A stretch of DNA of 64,000 nucleotides from Thunnus maccoyii (GCF_910596095.1 NC_056535.1:30162005-30226004); one strand, 5' to 3'; positions 22,831-31,470 are shown, counted from the stretch's first letter. Program-made: numbers and translations. Notes: a model not told the origin generated them from the sequence alone.

Positions 22831-23940
22831 GTTGACTACGAGTCCATCTCTCTCCACGGAGACGCCGACTCCATCTCTTTACATCACCTCTCCCACGGCA
22901 ACAGCCAATCAGACTTCGACAAGTCCTCGACCATCCCGAGGAACTCCGATCTCAGTTTCCAGTACAGGAAGTTTGCTCAGTCCCAGCGCCCCGCCTCCAC
23001 CGTCAGCCTGTTGGCGGAGCCGGAGCTGATCGGCGGATCCGTACGCCAGCTGCAGTCTCACACGGCAACCATCAGACGCAAACCGTCGTCCAAGCCGGCG
23101 TATCGCAGGGGTACGATCAGCGGGGGGGTCCCCATCCCCATCTGCACCCCGCAGATCCCCCTCAAAGCCATCGCGGGAAACGGCGGCAGCGATGAGAATG
23201 TTTTCACAGTGCCCTCTGCTGGAGGAGCGGGAGGTTTAGGCCACAGTAAACTCTGCACCTCCACGCAGAGCCTCAGCGCTCTGCCTCCTTCCTCCTCTTC
23301 TTCTTCCTCCCCGTACTACCAGCTGGTCCCGGGTCAGATGCCCATCCCGGTGCCTGTACCCACCGTACCCTCCCTGCCGCCGGAGGGCAGCAACGCCAAA
23401 CAGCATCAACAGAGACAGTACCTACAGCAACAACAGCAACAACAGCAACAGATCAACCAACAGTTAAATCATCAGCAGCAAAGCGGTCAACTGCAGCAGC
23501 ACAACCAGCAACTTCAGATCCAGCAGCAGCAGCAATATCAGCAGCAACAGTTTCATCATCAGCAGCAGCAGCAACAGTTTCATCAGCAGCAGCAACAGTT
23601 TCAATATCAACAGTTACCGCTTCAGCAACCGCAGCAGCTGCAGCATCAACAGGATCTGTATCAGCAGCAAGACCACCTGCAGAAGCAGAAGCTGTTCCTC
23701 CAGCAGCAGCAGCAGCAGCATCAGGCCTCCGCCGCCCAGGGAGAGCCCTCCGGTCTGGGCCACAGCGCTCACTACCAGCCCCAGGCTCCTCCGCCCTCCA
23801 TCCAGGACCAGAACCCGGAGCAGCTGACCCAGGACGGAGGAGGAAACATGCTGAACCTCATCAGAGGGGTAAAACTCAAAAGGACCCTGACCAACGATCG
23901 CTCCGCCCCTCAGCTGCCCCCTCCGGCCAATCACAAATGA
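1144..23940 (+). CDS. mtss1-like: MTSS-family I-BAR/WH2 actin regulator, exons 2(?) to last (5' end outside window)
   Basis: MTSS1 and MTSS2 proteins bind PI(4,5)P2 membranes through an N-terminal I-BAR (IMD) domain and actin through a C-terminal WH2 motif, shaping protrusions and dendritic spines. Twelve exons join as 1144-1228, 2414-2505, 2651-2725, 14103-14260, 14395-14502, 15276-15373, 15483-15561, 16488-16664, 18902-19033, 19982-20132, 20814-20840 and 22832-23940. All have AG/GT borders and the frame stays open for 762 codons plus a split first codon. Recognisable family blocks are EIGSALTRMCMRHRSIESKL, MEEWKKVASQLDKDHAK, KKKSSDTIKLQKKVKK, LPPASEQVILDLKGSDFSY, RDSLHCSSGYSTQTTTPSCS, EFDKSSTIPRNSD-like and LTNDRSAP. 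LPPASEQ and TPSCSEDTI recall MTSS2, but the middle region matches neither human paralogue well, so the exact paralogue is left open. The family's LSSVSSHDSGF block was not found. The initiator exon must lie upstream. Confidence 0.9.
1241..1335. repeat. (CA)n microsatellite with TACA interruptions
   Basis: Intronic, starting about 12 nt after the donor of exon 1144-1228. It includes regular CATACA interruptions. Confidence 0.95.
2414..2505 (+). CDS. MTSS-like exon, I-BAR segment
   Basis: The acceptor is ctctcag and the donor gtgtgt. It encodes ALSESLITPLELK then MEEWKKVASQLDKDHAK, matching the family's LINPLQ...MEEWKKVANQLDKDHAK block. A (CA)n microsatellite starts about 15 nt past the donor. 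Confidence 0.92.
2522..2581. repeat. (CA)n microsatellite
   Basis: Fills much of the 145-nt intron between exons 2414-2505 and 2651-2725. Confidence 0.95.
2651..2725 (+). CDS. MTSS-like exon, I-BAR segment
   Basis: The acceptor is tctctcag and the donor gtaaga. It encodes EYKKARADIKKKSSDTIKLQ then KKVKK, the lysine-rich part of the I-BAR domain associated with acidic phospholipid binding. An 11.4-kb intron follows. Confidence 0.92.
6800..7092. repeat. GT-flanked dispersed repeat (family also at 30180-30415)
   Basis: A block containing GGGGACA motifs and TTAGGGT-like steps, bounded by (GT)n on both sides. The minus strand of 30180-30415 shares the core around CTCCAGGAAATTAATGTAAA and also lies between CA/GT tracts. 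It looks like a mobile or microsatellite-borne module. The TTAGGGT steps are not telomeric. Confidence 0.6.
7970..8600 (+). repeat. Purine-rich (GA-rich) intronic tract
   Basis: Over about 600 nt the plus strand is strongly purine-biased, made of GAGGA, GGAAGA and AAAGA steps with few pyrimidines. Reading frames are broken. It could form triplex DNA or act as exonic-enhancer-like RNA, but no function is shown. Confidence 0.6.
10140..10310 (+). repeat. Dispersed repeat (copy also near 29530-29680)
   Basis: Shares CATTTGTTGGGGACTATTTT and the following GACTGAGTCAAA-like segment with 29567-29660. Class unknown. Confidence 0.5.
10320..10642. repeat. Dispersed MITE-like repeat ending in TAATCGATTAATCG...TTGCAGCTC
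   Basis: A near-complete copy of a common fish short interspersed DNA repeat. Its end reads AATCGATTAATCGACTGATT then GTTGCAGCTC, and its middle includes CACTGTTTCCCAAAGCC and AGAAAATATTCACATTTG. Related copies lie at 17400-17610, 21408-21690, 21740-21960, 26570-26830, 34245-34545 and 34565-34780. Confidence 0.7.
14103..14260 (+). CDS. MTSS-like exon, I-BAR segment
   Basis: The acceptor is ttctgtag and the donor gtcagt. It encodes GKDEARGQLDSALQDVNVRY, then LEETEKRAVCRALIEERARY and SFVTMLKPVL. This matches the LDSALQDVN...EETEKQAVRKALIEERGRF block of MTSS1/2. The linker before LDSALQD is shorter than in the mammalian proteins as I recall them; that region is known for alternative exons. Confidence 0.92.
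14261..14394. other. Short intron with (GT)n
   Basis: A 134-nt intron with (GT)n at 14275-14301. Confidence 0.85.
14395..14502 (+). CDS. MTSS-like exon, end of I-BAR
   Basis: The acceptor is tttctag and the donor gtaccc. Its 36 codons encode DHEINMLGEVTHLQTILEDL and TNLTAEPNKLPPASEQ, the last helix of the I-BAR domain and the start of the linker. Confidence 0.92.
14640..15145. repeat. Dispersed repeat (copies at 18030-18275 and 34965-35175)
   Basis: Shared landmarks are CAGACCAAAACCAACAATGAAT, TTATTCCTCTGTACCGTAGA, GGTGACATGTTCCTTT and ATCTTCAGTAGGAACCGA with GGGTAGGGAAGT. The three copies have the same orientation and each lacks different parts. Intron sequence; no exon. Confidence 0.65.
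15276..15373 (+). CDS. MTSS-like exon, Ser/Pro linker
   Basis: The acceptor is tctcag and the donor gtaaca. It encodes VILDLKGSDFSYTYQTPPAS then PSNTLSRKSSIS, the strongly conserved family motif just after the I-BAR domain. RKSSIS is a basophilic-kinase type site. Confidence 0.92.
15483..15561 (+). CDS. MTSS-like exon, variable linker
   Basis: The acceptor is ttctag and the donor gtaaca. It continues the frame (NYQSGSVRHVPSLDSISCAV then DGVHIQ). I do not recognise this part in the mammalian paralogues. Support comes from the splice sites and the unbroken frame. Confidence 0.75.
15812..16271 (+). mobile_element. Tc1/mariner-like element, 460 bp, internally deleted
   Basis: The ends form terminal inverted repeats: CAGTATGTGGCCAAAAGTAC at the left and, on the minus strand, CAGTACATGGCTAAAAGTAT at the right, both continuing to CACCC. 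Between them the plus strand keeps the C-terminal part of a Tc1 transposase in broken frames (FQQDNAPVHK, then SPD-LNP-like text, HLWDELELR). The N-terminal half is missing and stops interrupt the frame. It is a dead relic inside the intron. Confidence 0.85.
16488..16664 (+). CDS. MTSS-like exon, Arg/Gly/Ser-rich linker
   Basis: The acceptor is gtgtag and the donor gtgaga. Its 59 codons are GC-richer than the surrounding intron. The product starts RCSSPYLLIGCDESGRSLSE and continues with Gly, Arg and His to SRRDMST. Low complexity suggests a disordered linker. No close mammalian counterpart is recognised. Confidence 0.75.
17400..17610. repeat. Dispersed MITE-like repeat, partial copy
   Basis: Same family as 10320-10642. 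It keeps GAAAAGCAGCAAACC, GAGAAGCCAGAACC and the end TAATCGTCTCAGCTCT. Confidence 0.55.
18030..18275. repeat. Dispersed repeat, partial copy of the 14640 family
   Basis: Shares CCAAAACCAACAATGAAT, GTGTATCCAAAGC and CATCTTCAGAAGGAACCGA. Confidence 0.6.
18902..19033 (+). CDS. MTSS-like exon, linker
   Basis: The acceptor is tgacag and the donor gtaaca. It is 44 codons in phase 0 and encodes DAVGSTNQLASGMSGGAENG and on to RARAMSASGK. It is probably part of the disordered middle region. A (CA)n tract follows the donor. Confidence 0.75.
19041..19073. repeat. (CA)n microsatellite
   Basis: Just downstream of the donor of exon 18902-19033. Confidence 0.95.
19345..19830. repeat. Dispersed repeat, inverted relative to 43545-44595
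   Basis: One end reads GGGCCTGAGCCATAAGGGCG. The body includes TCATCAAGACCTACAAATCA and CCTGACCTAAATCCAACAGG, which reappear on the minus strand at about 44245-44290. A typical fish interspersed element of unknown class. Confidence 0.7.
19982..20132 (+). CDS. MTSS-like exon, conserved SSGYSTQTTTP block
   Basis: The acceptor is ctctctctcag and the donor gtgagt. It encodes SCSARDQLALTLGVLNSDAP, then RSSRDSLHCSSGYSTQTTTP and SCSEDTIHTH. This block is diagnostic for MTSS1/MTSS2. TPSCSEDTI resembles MTSS2 slightly more. Confidence 0.9.
20133..20813. other. Intron of the MTSS-like gene
   Basis: Nothing recognised apart from the pyrimidine-rich acceptor region. Confidence 0.6.
20814..20840 (+). 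CDS. 27-nt in-frame microexon of the MTSS-like gene
   Basis: The acceptor is cttccag and the donor gtaggt. It encodes VKRDPPLYG together with the split codons. At 27 nt it can be included or skipped without a frame change. A (CTGT/CCTG)n tract begins 7 nt past the exon end, and a TGCATG lies at 21002. Confidence is moderate because the exon is so short, but its frame links exons 19982-20132 and 22832-23940 either way. Confidence 0.68.
20847..20975 (+). repeat. (CTGT/CCTG)n tetranucleotide tract
   Basis: About 130 nt of mixed CTGT and CCTG units directly after the microexon donor. The transcript would contain a cluster of UGCC (YGCY) motifs, the MBNL target. Confidence 0.9.
21002..21007 (+). 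promoter_or_regulatory. TGCATG, RBFOX-type intronic splice enhancer candidate
   Basis: The hexamer lies 162 nt downstream of the 27-nt microexon, in the position where RBFOX proteins usually promote inclusion of neuronal exons. Chance occurrence is possible. Confidence 0.4.
21408..21690. repeat. Dispersed MITE-like repeat with inverted-repeat ends
   Basis: Starts AGAGCTGCAACATTTGTTGA and ends TGGTTAGTTGCAGTAATTTA, so the ends are inverted repeats. Same family as 10320-10642. Followed by a second, partial copy to about 21960. Confidence 0.65.
21740..21960. repeat. Second partial copy of the same MITE-like family
   Basis: Contains ATCTATAAAATGTCAGAAAA, CCAAGATGACGTCTTC and GAGAAGCTGGAACC, all family landmarks. 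Confidence 0.55.
22785..22829 (+). repeat. (TC)n tract forming the polypyrimidine tract of the last exon
   Basis: About 45 nt of pure TC end just before the CAG acceptor of the final exon, so a polymorphic microsatellite is also the splice-site pyrimidine tract. Confidence 0.9.
22832..23940 (+). CDS. MTSS-like last coding exon with Gln-rich stretch and WH2 motif
   Basis: The acceptor is preceded by a pure (TC)n tract. It opens with VDYESISLHGDADSISL, then FDKSSTIPRNSDLSFQYRKF, ATIRRKPSSKPAYRRGTISG and VPIPICTPQIPLKA, all order-preserving MTSS blocks. Codons at 23401-23720 are dominated by CAG/CAA (Gln-rich, with His, Leu and Tyr). The WH2 motif MLNLIRGVKLKRTLTNDRSA is at 23848-23910 and the TGA stop at 23938-23940. 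The start of an ORF upstream of 22832 is intronic and should not be used. Confidence 0.93.
23401..23720 (+). repeat. CAG/CAA glutamine-rich coding repeat
   Basis: About 107 codons are mainly CAG and CAA, with the longest pure glutamine run about 9 codons. His, Leu, Tyr and Phe interruptions are common. Mixed CAG/CAA codons make it less slippage-prone than a pure CAG tract. It sits between the Pro-rich linker and the WH2 motif. Confidence 0.9.
23848..23910 (+). other. WH2 actin-binding motif
   Basis: The amphipathic helix MLNLIR is followed by GVKLKRT (LKKT-type motif) and TNDRSAP, as in MTSS proteins. Only G, with no second Arg, follows IR, so the linker is one residue shorter than the IRRGVKLKKT form I know from mammals. 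Confidence 0.85.
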
Positions 23941-24663
23941 AGCTGAACGATTGTTTTGCTTCCCTGCTGGTTAACTGTTATGTTTAAATGGTTTCGTGCA
24001 CCTAAAAGTGGCGACAGAGCGTGTCGGCACAAAGCGAAATCAAACACGTAGACTTCCTGTTCAGTACAGATGGCGGACTTGACGAACACGCTGATTAATC
24101 GCTGGAACTCTACGTGTGTCTTGTTTTATTTTAAGTTCTGTCGTTTAGATCTCTGTTTTTTTCTCTGTTGATTTTGTTGTCATTTCCTGTTGCTGCAGCG
24201 ACCATCTTTTGCCTTTTTTTTTTTGTTTGGTTAGTGTTTGCATTATGAATGTGGATAAAAGTTTTTGTTTGACCCAGTCTTAACTATGGAACTGTTGATT
24301 GTTTTAGTTAGTACTCACTTCCTGGTCAGACGATTGTTATGTGGCTTGTTAATTAGCCAGACAGGAAGCTCTTAGCGTCTCAGATCCTCTTGAGTTCTGG
24401 GTGTGTTTGATTTGCCTTTTTTCGCCTAGACTCCCAGGCGGGTGGGGGTGGGGTTTATTAACTAGTTCAATAGCTCCACTGTGTCACATGGTTGAACCAT
24501 GGCGTGTTGATGTTTTCATTTGCTGGCTGTGGGTCAGTAGCGGGTACGGTGTATCTGAACGGCGAGTGGCGGTGTTCGGTTCGGTCTCGGATCATCTCAA
24601 AGAGTCAAACACAGAACCTGAAGGTCATGACTCTGGAACAAAACATCGACTGGATCTGTAGAT

Positions 24664-24671
24664 TGTAAATA
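24664..24671 (+). promoter_or_regulatory. Pumilio response element in 3' UTR
   Basis: TGTAAATA matches the PUF consensus TGTANATA exactly. A second copy lies 229 nt further on. Confidence 0.45.
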
Positions 24672-24892
24672 TGTTAGAACAAAACAAAACAAAAAAAAAG
24701 AAACGCTTTGGGAGCAGCCGAGGAGGTTGTGATTTGCTGAATTTCACGTCCTCAAAGGTCGCTCACTTCCTCTCCCCACATACAGAAATTTTAACTGACA
24801 AATTTTTAACTGTTTCCACCTTTGGGATGCCAAATGGTGCAGCTGAAGGTCACTACTTGCGGAAAAGGATTAGAAATGTTATTTTTGGGCGG

Positions 24893-24900
24893 TGTAAATA
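24893..24900 (+). promoter_or_regulatory. Second Pumilio response element in 3' UTR
   Basis: Exact TGTAAATA, still upstream of the AATAAA signal. Confidence 0.45.
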
Positions 24901-25095
24901 ATCAGCTGGTTAATATTCAGAATAATTTGTTGGCAACTTTTAGAGGCAACATTGATGTTGGAGAAGCAGATCGGCGACTGTGGACCACATTTTTGCTGAT
25001 AACATAGCGGGCTATGAGGAGCAGAACTATAAAGGTTCACATTAAAAGAACTTTGATGTCTTTCTGTTTCTATAGACGCAGGATCTAATATGTTT

Positions 25096-25101
25096 AATAA
25101 A
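25096..25101 (+). terminator. AATAAA polyadenylation signal
   Basis: Canonical hexamer about 1.16 kb after the MTSS-like stop codon, followed by a T-rich and GT-rich stretch (tttttgcttttgtttgagtg) that fits a downstream element. Confidence 0.55.
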
Positions 25102-26569
25102 GACACTGCTAGAATTTTTGCTTTTGTTTGAGTGTTTCGATCAACACACTTAACTGGAAATCTTCCAATTCTGCTAATTTACCTGCTAACGGCCTCCTTC
25201 AGAGTACTGCGTGCATTCAGTCAGCGTTTATTTATCTTTTATTTATCTACAGAGTTTGGTCGGGTTCCAATAGCTGGCTCTATTGTGGATCCATGTTGCT
25301 GAAACATTTGGATTTGTTATCATGTAAATCTAATTAATCCCCTTCATCCAGTCCAATATCGTTCTTTTATTAATCAACAGAGAGCACACATACAATCCCT
25401 GCTTCCAGACCTCTGAATCACTGCCCACATTTCTGAAAATGTGTTGTAACTAATTGATGACTGTTTCCCCCTTTTTAGGAAAAAAACAACAACAACCAGG
25501 CCAATCAAAGCTTTGTACACAGGATTAGACATGAGGACGTAATCTCCTGAGCCAGAACCAGAAAAATAACAGCAAGGTTGCACGCAGTGCGCCTGCAGCA
25601 GCTACACGTTCCAATTAACCGACATCACACAGTTATCCGTCCTATATGCTGTTAAAAAATAAGAAATGTAAATATTTTAAAACAAGCTAAGAAATGCACA
25701 AACCCACATCACACCACCACAGCGCACTGCTTCATTTCTAAGTCAATTACAGACCTGACATGTAACACTTGACCTTCCAGTATTATATCCACGCCAACAG
25801 CTGCAGCACAGATATGTATCAGCTGCAACATTTTCTGCTCTGCTTGTCACCTTTCAACATGAAAATAAACGTAACAATATAGATTAATATGAAACAGGTA
25901 CCTCAATTCTTAAGTTTTTAGGGTGTTCTGTGTTAATTAAGGGATCCAAGATCCCCTGAGACCCCCCTATTTTGCACACTGGTCTTTAATTGACATGACA
26001 AATATTAAGTAAACTGCTCCTAAAGCAACAGATACCAGAGCTTCAGTTCTCCCAAACAGAAAACATTAACACCAGGTTAGAAATGACAGTTCAGTCTGAA
26101 TATCAGGGTTCATGCACAAAACTTTCAGGTCGTCTTTAATTGTAAATATCAAATCCATCTGGTGAAACTTGACTTTTTTCTTTAATGTCATTTTTTTGAC
26201 TTGTGTTATTTCAAAAGTTGTTAATAAGCCAAACGCAGACGTGGGTCGGAGCAGAGATTCAGACGGACGAGGGTTTGATAACATAACTATGAACCCCAGC
26301 GGTACTGCAGAGCAGTATCAAGAAAGTTCTGATGCTAAGAAAGGGTCAAAGGTCATATCAACCAGCTGTTGACCATAAACTTGACTGCTGTCTGTTTTTA
26401 TGTCGATGCTGAAAAAGACGTGTTGCCTCTAAAAGTTGCCTGCCGAGCGTCGCTGTCGAAGCGCGCTGGGATGCAGGGCCGTAGCTACCGCTGACGTCAC
26501 TGAGGTCATTTCCTGTTAATATTTTGGGGGAATTTGAAGGATTTAATGACGTGAGGAGAAGTTTACTAG

Positions 26570-26830
26570 AGATGCAAGTATCAAGTTTTTTTTTTTTTAT
26601 TGTTGATTATTGTTTTGTTTAATCATTTTGGTCTGTAGTGAACAGTGTCCATCATAATTTCCCAGAACCCAAAGTGTCGTCTTCACATGTCTTGTTCAAA
26701 ACCCAAAGATATTCAGTGCACTGTTGTAGAAGACTCATAAAATCACATTTTGAGAAGCAAGATTTTTGGCTTTTTTGCTTAAAAAAAATGACGTCAACAA
26801 TCAATATATTGTGAAAATTGTTGCTGATGT
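26570..26830. repeat. Dispersed MITE-like repeat copy
   Basis: Family landmarks AATTTCCCAGAACCCAAAGT, AACCCAAAGATATTCAGT and AGAAGACTCATAAAATCACA are present in the family order. Confidence 0.6.
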
Positions 26831-28763
26831 GTTTCCTCTCAATCATCTTCAGAGTTTACATCCTACAATCACTCATATTCAGTGGGTGGGCTTTTTTTTT
26901 TTTAAAGGCAGAATGATATATTTTTAGACTAAATATCTTAAAATATGACTTATTTCACAAATATTCCATAAGTAAATATTAAATGTCACATTTCTTTTAC
27001 AGTTTGGTTGGAGGCTCGTCAGAGGTGTGTTCAGTATTTGGGGGTTCTGGTGGGGGAGTCTTGAGTCTTTCATGACCTCAGTTTTTTCTCAAATCCTGGC
27101 TACAGCCCAGGAGAGTCCAGCTGCATGCTGGGAAATGCAGTCCGGTGTCTGGTCAGCTGGTCTCGCTCTGTTCTCAGACACACTTCTCTGTGTATTTTAG
27201 GTTTTTTTGTGCCGCTGCAGCTGATTTAAGTGTTTATATTTGTAACGAGACAGAAACGTTGCCTCCTCATCAGTCTGAGAGCGTCTGGTATTCATCTGAT
27301 TGATTGATTGATTGATTGATTGGACCCAATAAGCCCACAGCCGCCCTGAGTCTGTATATATTAGTGCTTCTATTCCTGGGAGAGATCTAAATCTATATAT
27401 AAAAAAATGTATGTACACATATTCTGATTGTATTTTTGTTGATTTATTGATCAGGTGATGTGATCAGATCTGACGCCGACGTCGGTTGTCACTCGTCATA
27501 TTTTTGTAGAAAAGCTTTAAAGGAGGAAACCCAGTGAACTTCCTGATGTTTGAGGATCTGAAACCTGATTGGATGTCTGACTGTCGACAAGCGAGCGAAA
27601 GGACTAAACGGACGTACGACCGACATGAACCAACAGAATGTAGAAATGTTTTTTTTTCTTCATCTTTTGATGTTCTCTGTGGGATCAATAATAATAATAA
27701 TAATAATAATAATAATTGATTGATTAATTGATTCTGCTGGTGCTCTTTTTTTTGTGTCGTGTACTTTCACTACGCAGCTGGAGCGGTCGTGTATTCAGTG
27801 TTTACTGGGATGAATTTATGTCTTTTATTGACCTTTTTAGGAGGGAAAAATTAATATTGAAAAGTTGGTCTTCAGTATTGACGAGGAAGCACAATGTTTC
27901 CCTAAATCTACATCTCTTCCTAACTTAAGCTTTATCCCAAAGACTATTTGTCCTCTGCGTCTGTGCTGTAACGCTGCCATCTGCTGGTCACGTCAAGAAA
28001 CCTCTGCAAATCTCTTAAAAATCCCCTTCAGACATGTTTTAAGACATATAAAATACTCTGCTTTGAAAGATAGTTTGTGTCTGAGATGACTTTTCCAAAA
28101 AAAACCCTCAAATATCAAATTAAAACTGCTTAAACTTGCATCTACTCCTCCTCCCATATTGAAAATTTTGGAATCTATTACTGAAAAGTTCATTCTCAGT
28201 GTTTGTGCACTGGAGGCTTCAAGTTTCCAGTTGCATACTGGACGACAGTTGGCCCCAGACTGGTTGTGATGTCACAAATCAAACGTACACGTCTTGAACT
28301 CTGATTTAATGTGAGCACAGAGAAACTTTCCTCTTTCGGCAGATGAACGTGGAAACAAACTCTACACATACATCATTCTGCACAGAGAAGCTCAAACATC
28401 CAAGTAACAGTAAAGAAAACACATTTTTGAGTAAAGGGGGACTTCAAACACTCTGCTTTGAATAATAATTTGAGTCTGATAGAAAAAAATTAAATATCTG
28501 AGTTAAAGATTTAAAATTTTGTTTATTTCAGTCTAACTCCTGGATACAGGAAGTCTGGATAGGTGGGTGTGATGTAGCGCTGCAAAGCTCCACCGGCAAC
28601 GTTCACTCTTCAAAACAGCCCAGCAGGACAGAAATCTCTCATCTTCATCTTCAGATCAGTTTCAGGAGCAGCAGAGCTGATGAAGCAGCAGCTCGTCTGA
28701 CTCACTCTGTGGATAAACATCCTCGGTGATTTTCCTCAGGGTGTAATTTAGTCCAGGGCGGGG

Positions 28764-28794
<31 letters not shown>

Positions 28795-29000
28795 TCATCA
28801 GGGGGTAATTTGAACTCACTAAGCCCTGTGTGTGTTTGTGTGTATGTATTTTATACGTGTTGTCACTTCAAGGTCCTCAGTGAGTTATTTTCCATCTGAG
28901 AAACACATGCTGCCACCAGGAGAATATACACACACACACACACACAACCTTGTTGACCCCGCCGGCTGACATTGAGCTGCAGCTTCTTCCTCTCTCACAC

Positions 29001-29115
29001 TTTAAAGGTCGGGTTCACAATTTTTAAGATCTGTCTTAAAACAACAGTCAGGTGTCCATATCAATATTGAAGGAAGTTTTACTCGTTTTAATCATTCCTC
29101 CAGCTAATATCAGCT
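29001..29115 (+). repeat. Fragment of the dispersed repeat found in every TRIM 5' flank
   Basis: TTAAAGGTCGGGTTCACAAT and TAAAACAACAGTCAGGTGTC match the start of the repeat at 35619, 44762, 48960, 55753 and 60853. The family is therefore genome-dispersed, not part of the TRIM promoter itself. Confidence 0.7.
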
Positions 29116-30179
29116 TGTCTGCAGTAAAATCACTGTTTATTCTTTAAACAGAAGCTCTGAAAGTCAGAGACATCACAGGAAGAGCAGCCGGTGAGGAAAA
29201 CGCCCACACAGCAGACATAAAAGCCTATTATTGGTCTACAAATCTTATTAGCGGAGCAATAATTTCCAAAATGACCACCAGCACACTTATTAGAGGGCCT
29301 GAATGTAGCGATTGAGACCATAAAAAAAAATAATTGACTATAATATTTTGAGAGAGAAGTTGAGGCTCTTTGAATGAGAGTCAGTTGGAGCCGACATCTA
29401 GCAGCCGTCGGTGGTACTTTAAGGTTGCCGCTTTGTTCCTGAGGATGTAAATCTTTAACAAAAAGGCTCTTTAATATATAGTTTCATTTTTAAAAAGGTT
29501 CAGTAATTTTCTAAAAAAGCCGGGCACTGTAGGTTTTTGTAAATGCTACTCAAACAGGAGGACATTTGTTGGGGACTATTTTCAGTGGCAGATTAATCCA
29601 CATCCACTCACTACAGTGTGTAGTGAGTATTTCTGTACGTAAGATTGAGTCAAAACAAACCGTCTCACCTGTTTTACATCCAGCCAATATCTGGCTATTA
29701 TCTAACATATGGAGAGAGAATAGATGAGCATGAACACTATAAAAATAAAAATATTGATGGCAAGTCAAAAAATATGAGATATTGAGCCAGAATTTCTAAA
29801 GTTACAACTTAATATTTCATCATTTTGACACGAATATGTACATTATACCTTCTTTTCATGAATACTTTTTCCTTTTCTTGGACTTCCTCACTAATAACAA
29901 TAACAACAAGTTATCACACTTATTTTATAAGTAGAAGTACAAACAGACGGAGCCACTGTGTTGTGTGAAATGTTTTCTTCAGGATCAAGGTCAAAGTTGA
30001 ACGTATTTAGTATCAACAGCAGCAGGCGAGTGAGTCAGTTCTCTCCAATAACAATGACTCACTCTTCTTCATTCACCCTCTTTTCTCTTTCTTTCTCTTC
30101 CCTCCTTGTCTTTGCTTCACCTGCTTTGTGTGTTAATAAAAGTCATCTGATGCTCCGGGGCAACAGATGGAGAGGGAGA

Positions 30180-30415
30180 GACTTGGATTACACACACAAA
30201 CACACAAACACACACACACACACAAAGACTTGTGTTTCCATCACTTCAGAGGGCATTATATTGACTTACATTAGTTTCCTTGAGATTTAAAACCAAGTCT
30301 GCACCCCAAAATTAATGATTTACGTTAAGGAGACTTGCTTTTTGTCCTCATGAGGGAGCCGAGTCCCCACAACATTAGGAATACCTGGACCACACACACA
30401 CACACACACACACAC
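30180..30415. repeat. CA-flanked dispersed repeat (family of 6800-7092, opposite strand)
   Basis: Bounded by CACACA tracts on both sides. It contains ACTTACATTAGTTTCCTTGA and GAGTCCCCACAACATTAGG. Confidence 0.6.
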
Positions 30416-31119
30416 TCCATCCAGTGAATCAGATGTTATTGTGTGGAGGTCAGACTGTTTGTTTACAGGCTGGTAGAGTCAGCCTCACTTTTAACAAACA
30501 GACAAAGAGAGAGAGAGAGAGAGATATACAGGTGAGTCTGTCTGCACCTAAGACGCTTAGTCATTGTCACACACACATATTGATGTCACAGCGGTGAGTC
30601 AGACTGACCCAGATACTCTCTCTCTCTCTCTCTCACTCTCAGTGTGACAGCTGCTCGGTGACTCAGACCCCACATCACAGTGACTCGGCATAAATCTGCG
30701 TGTGTGTGTGTGTGTGTGTGTGTGTGGCAGGTGTGTTGCAGCAGTGTTGCACCAGCTGCAGTTTCACGCTGCACCACCAGAGAGCTCAGGAGACCACAGC
30801 AGAGGCCACTTTAGTACCAGATTGTTCTCCAAAAAACCCCCACATGGAAACAGTTTTATGTCTTATTTGTAGAAACGGTATAATCATATGTTCTTTGATT
30901 TCTAAAAACGGGGGGTTGAATCAAAGTTTCACATTTATTCTCTGCAAAGAAAGTTTCTAATGTTTATATCAACCACTTTCATCTGTTTGTGATCTGTTGC
31001 TGGATTTATAATCATAATAGTGGACATATTGATAAAATAAATATGTGAAATTTTGGATTAGAGTTTTGAGTTGAAAAGTTTTATAAAATTGATTTGTATT
31101 TATTTATTTTTTTGCACAT

Positions 31120-31470
31120 TACCCAGATAGCATATGGAAGTGGGCCACTCCAGGCAATGATGTGGTACTGCTGGACTTCTTCTGACCCCAGACACAATAG
31201 ATGTGAGCCTGAAATGGTCCACATGTAAAATAGTAAATGTGGCCCAAATATCCCAAATCAAATGTGGGCCTTTTTTTGGTAAAGATGCTGTGCTCTCAGG
31301 TATGTGTATTCTGGATGTGGGCCAGTTCTGGTTTATCTGGTTTGTTCTTGGTTGACATACGGCTTGCTTGTGGCCCAGATTTGGGAAATAGGAGCAGGCC
31401 GCTCAACTGCCATCATTCCACGCAGTATGTGGGCCAGATCTGGGCCAAAGCAAATTTTCTACCTGGTTTA
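31120..31470. repeat. Dispersed repeat rich in GGGCCAGATCTGGGCC-type motifs
   Basis: Starts near CCCAGATAGCATATGG and ends near GCAAATTTTCTACCTGG; the outer 8 bases are imperfect inverted repeats (CCAGATAG and CTACCTGG). Repeated GTGGGCC and CTGGGCC motifs are typical of a fish DNA-repeat family. No ORF. Confidence 0.5.

Larger units (their letters stand above)
23941..25115 (+). other. Probable 3' UTR of the MTSS-like gene
   Basis: This non-coding stretch follows the stop codon. The first good AATAAA is at 25096-25101. TGTAAATA (Pumilio-type) occurs at 24664-24671 and 24893-24900. The exact cleavage site is not visible. Confidence 0.6.
25116..30990. other. Intergenic region, no gene recognised
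   Basis: No coding sequence is supported. Contents: a MITE-like copy at 26570-26830; (TGAT)n at 27297-27321; (AAT)n at 27690-27716; CA/GT tracts at 28767-28792, 28929-28946, 30390-30415 and 30702-30726; repeat fragments at 29001-29115 and 29530-29680; and a GT/CA-flanked repeat at 30180-30415. Confidence 0.6.

Noticed and set aside
22726..22831. Start of the MTSS last-exon protein at an ATG upstream of 22832
   Set aside because: This part is intron: the (TC)n tract plus CAG is a splice acceptor and the true frame joins the earlier exons.
23058..23934. Antisense ORFs over the Gln-rich exon
   Set aside because: They are shadows of a GC- and CAG-rich coding exon.
27297..27321. (TGAT)n as a possible regulatory repeat
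   Set aside because: A short tetranucleotide microsatellite with no context.
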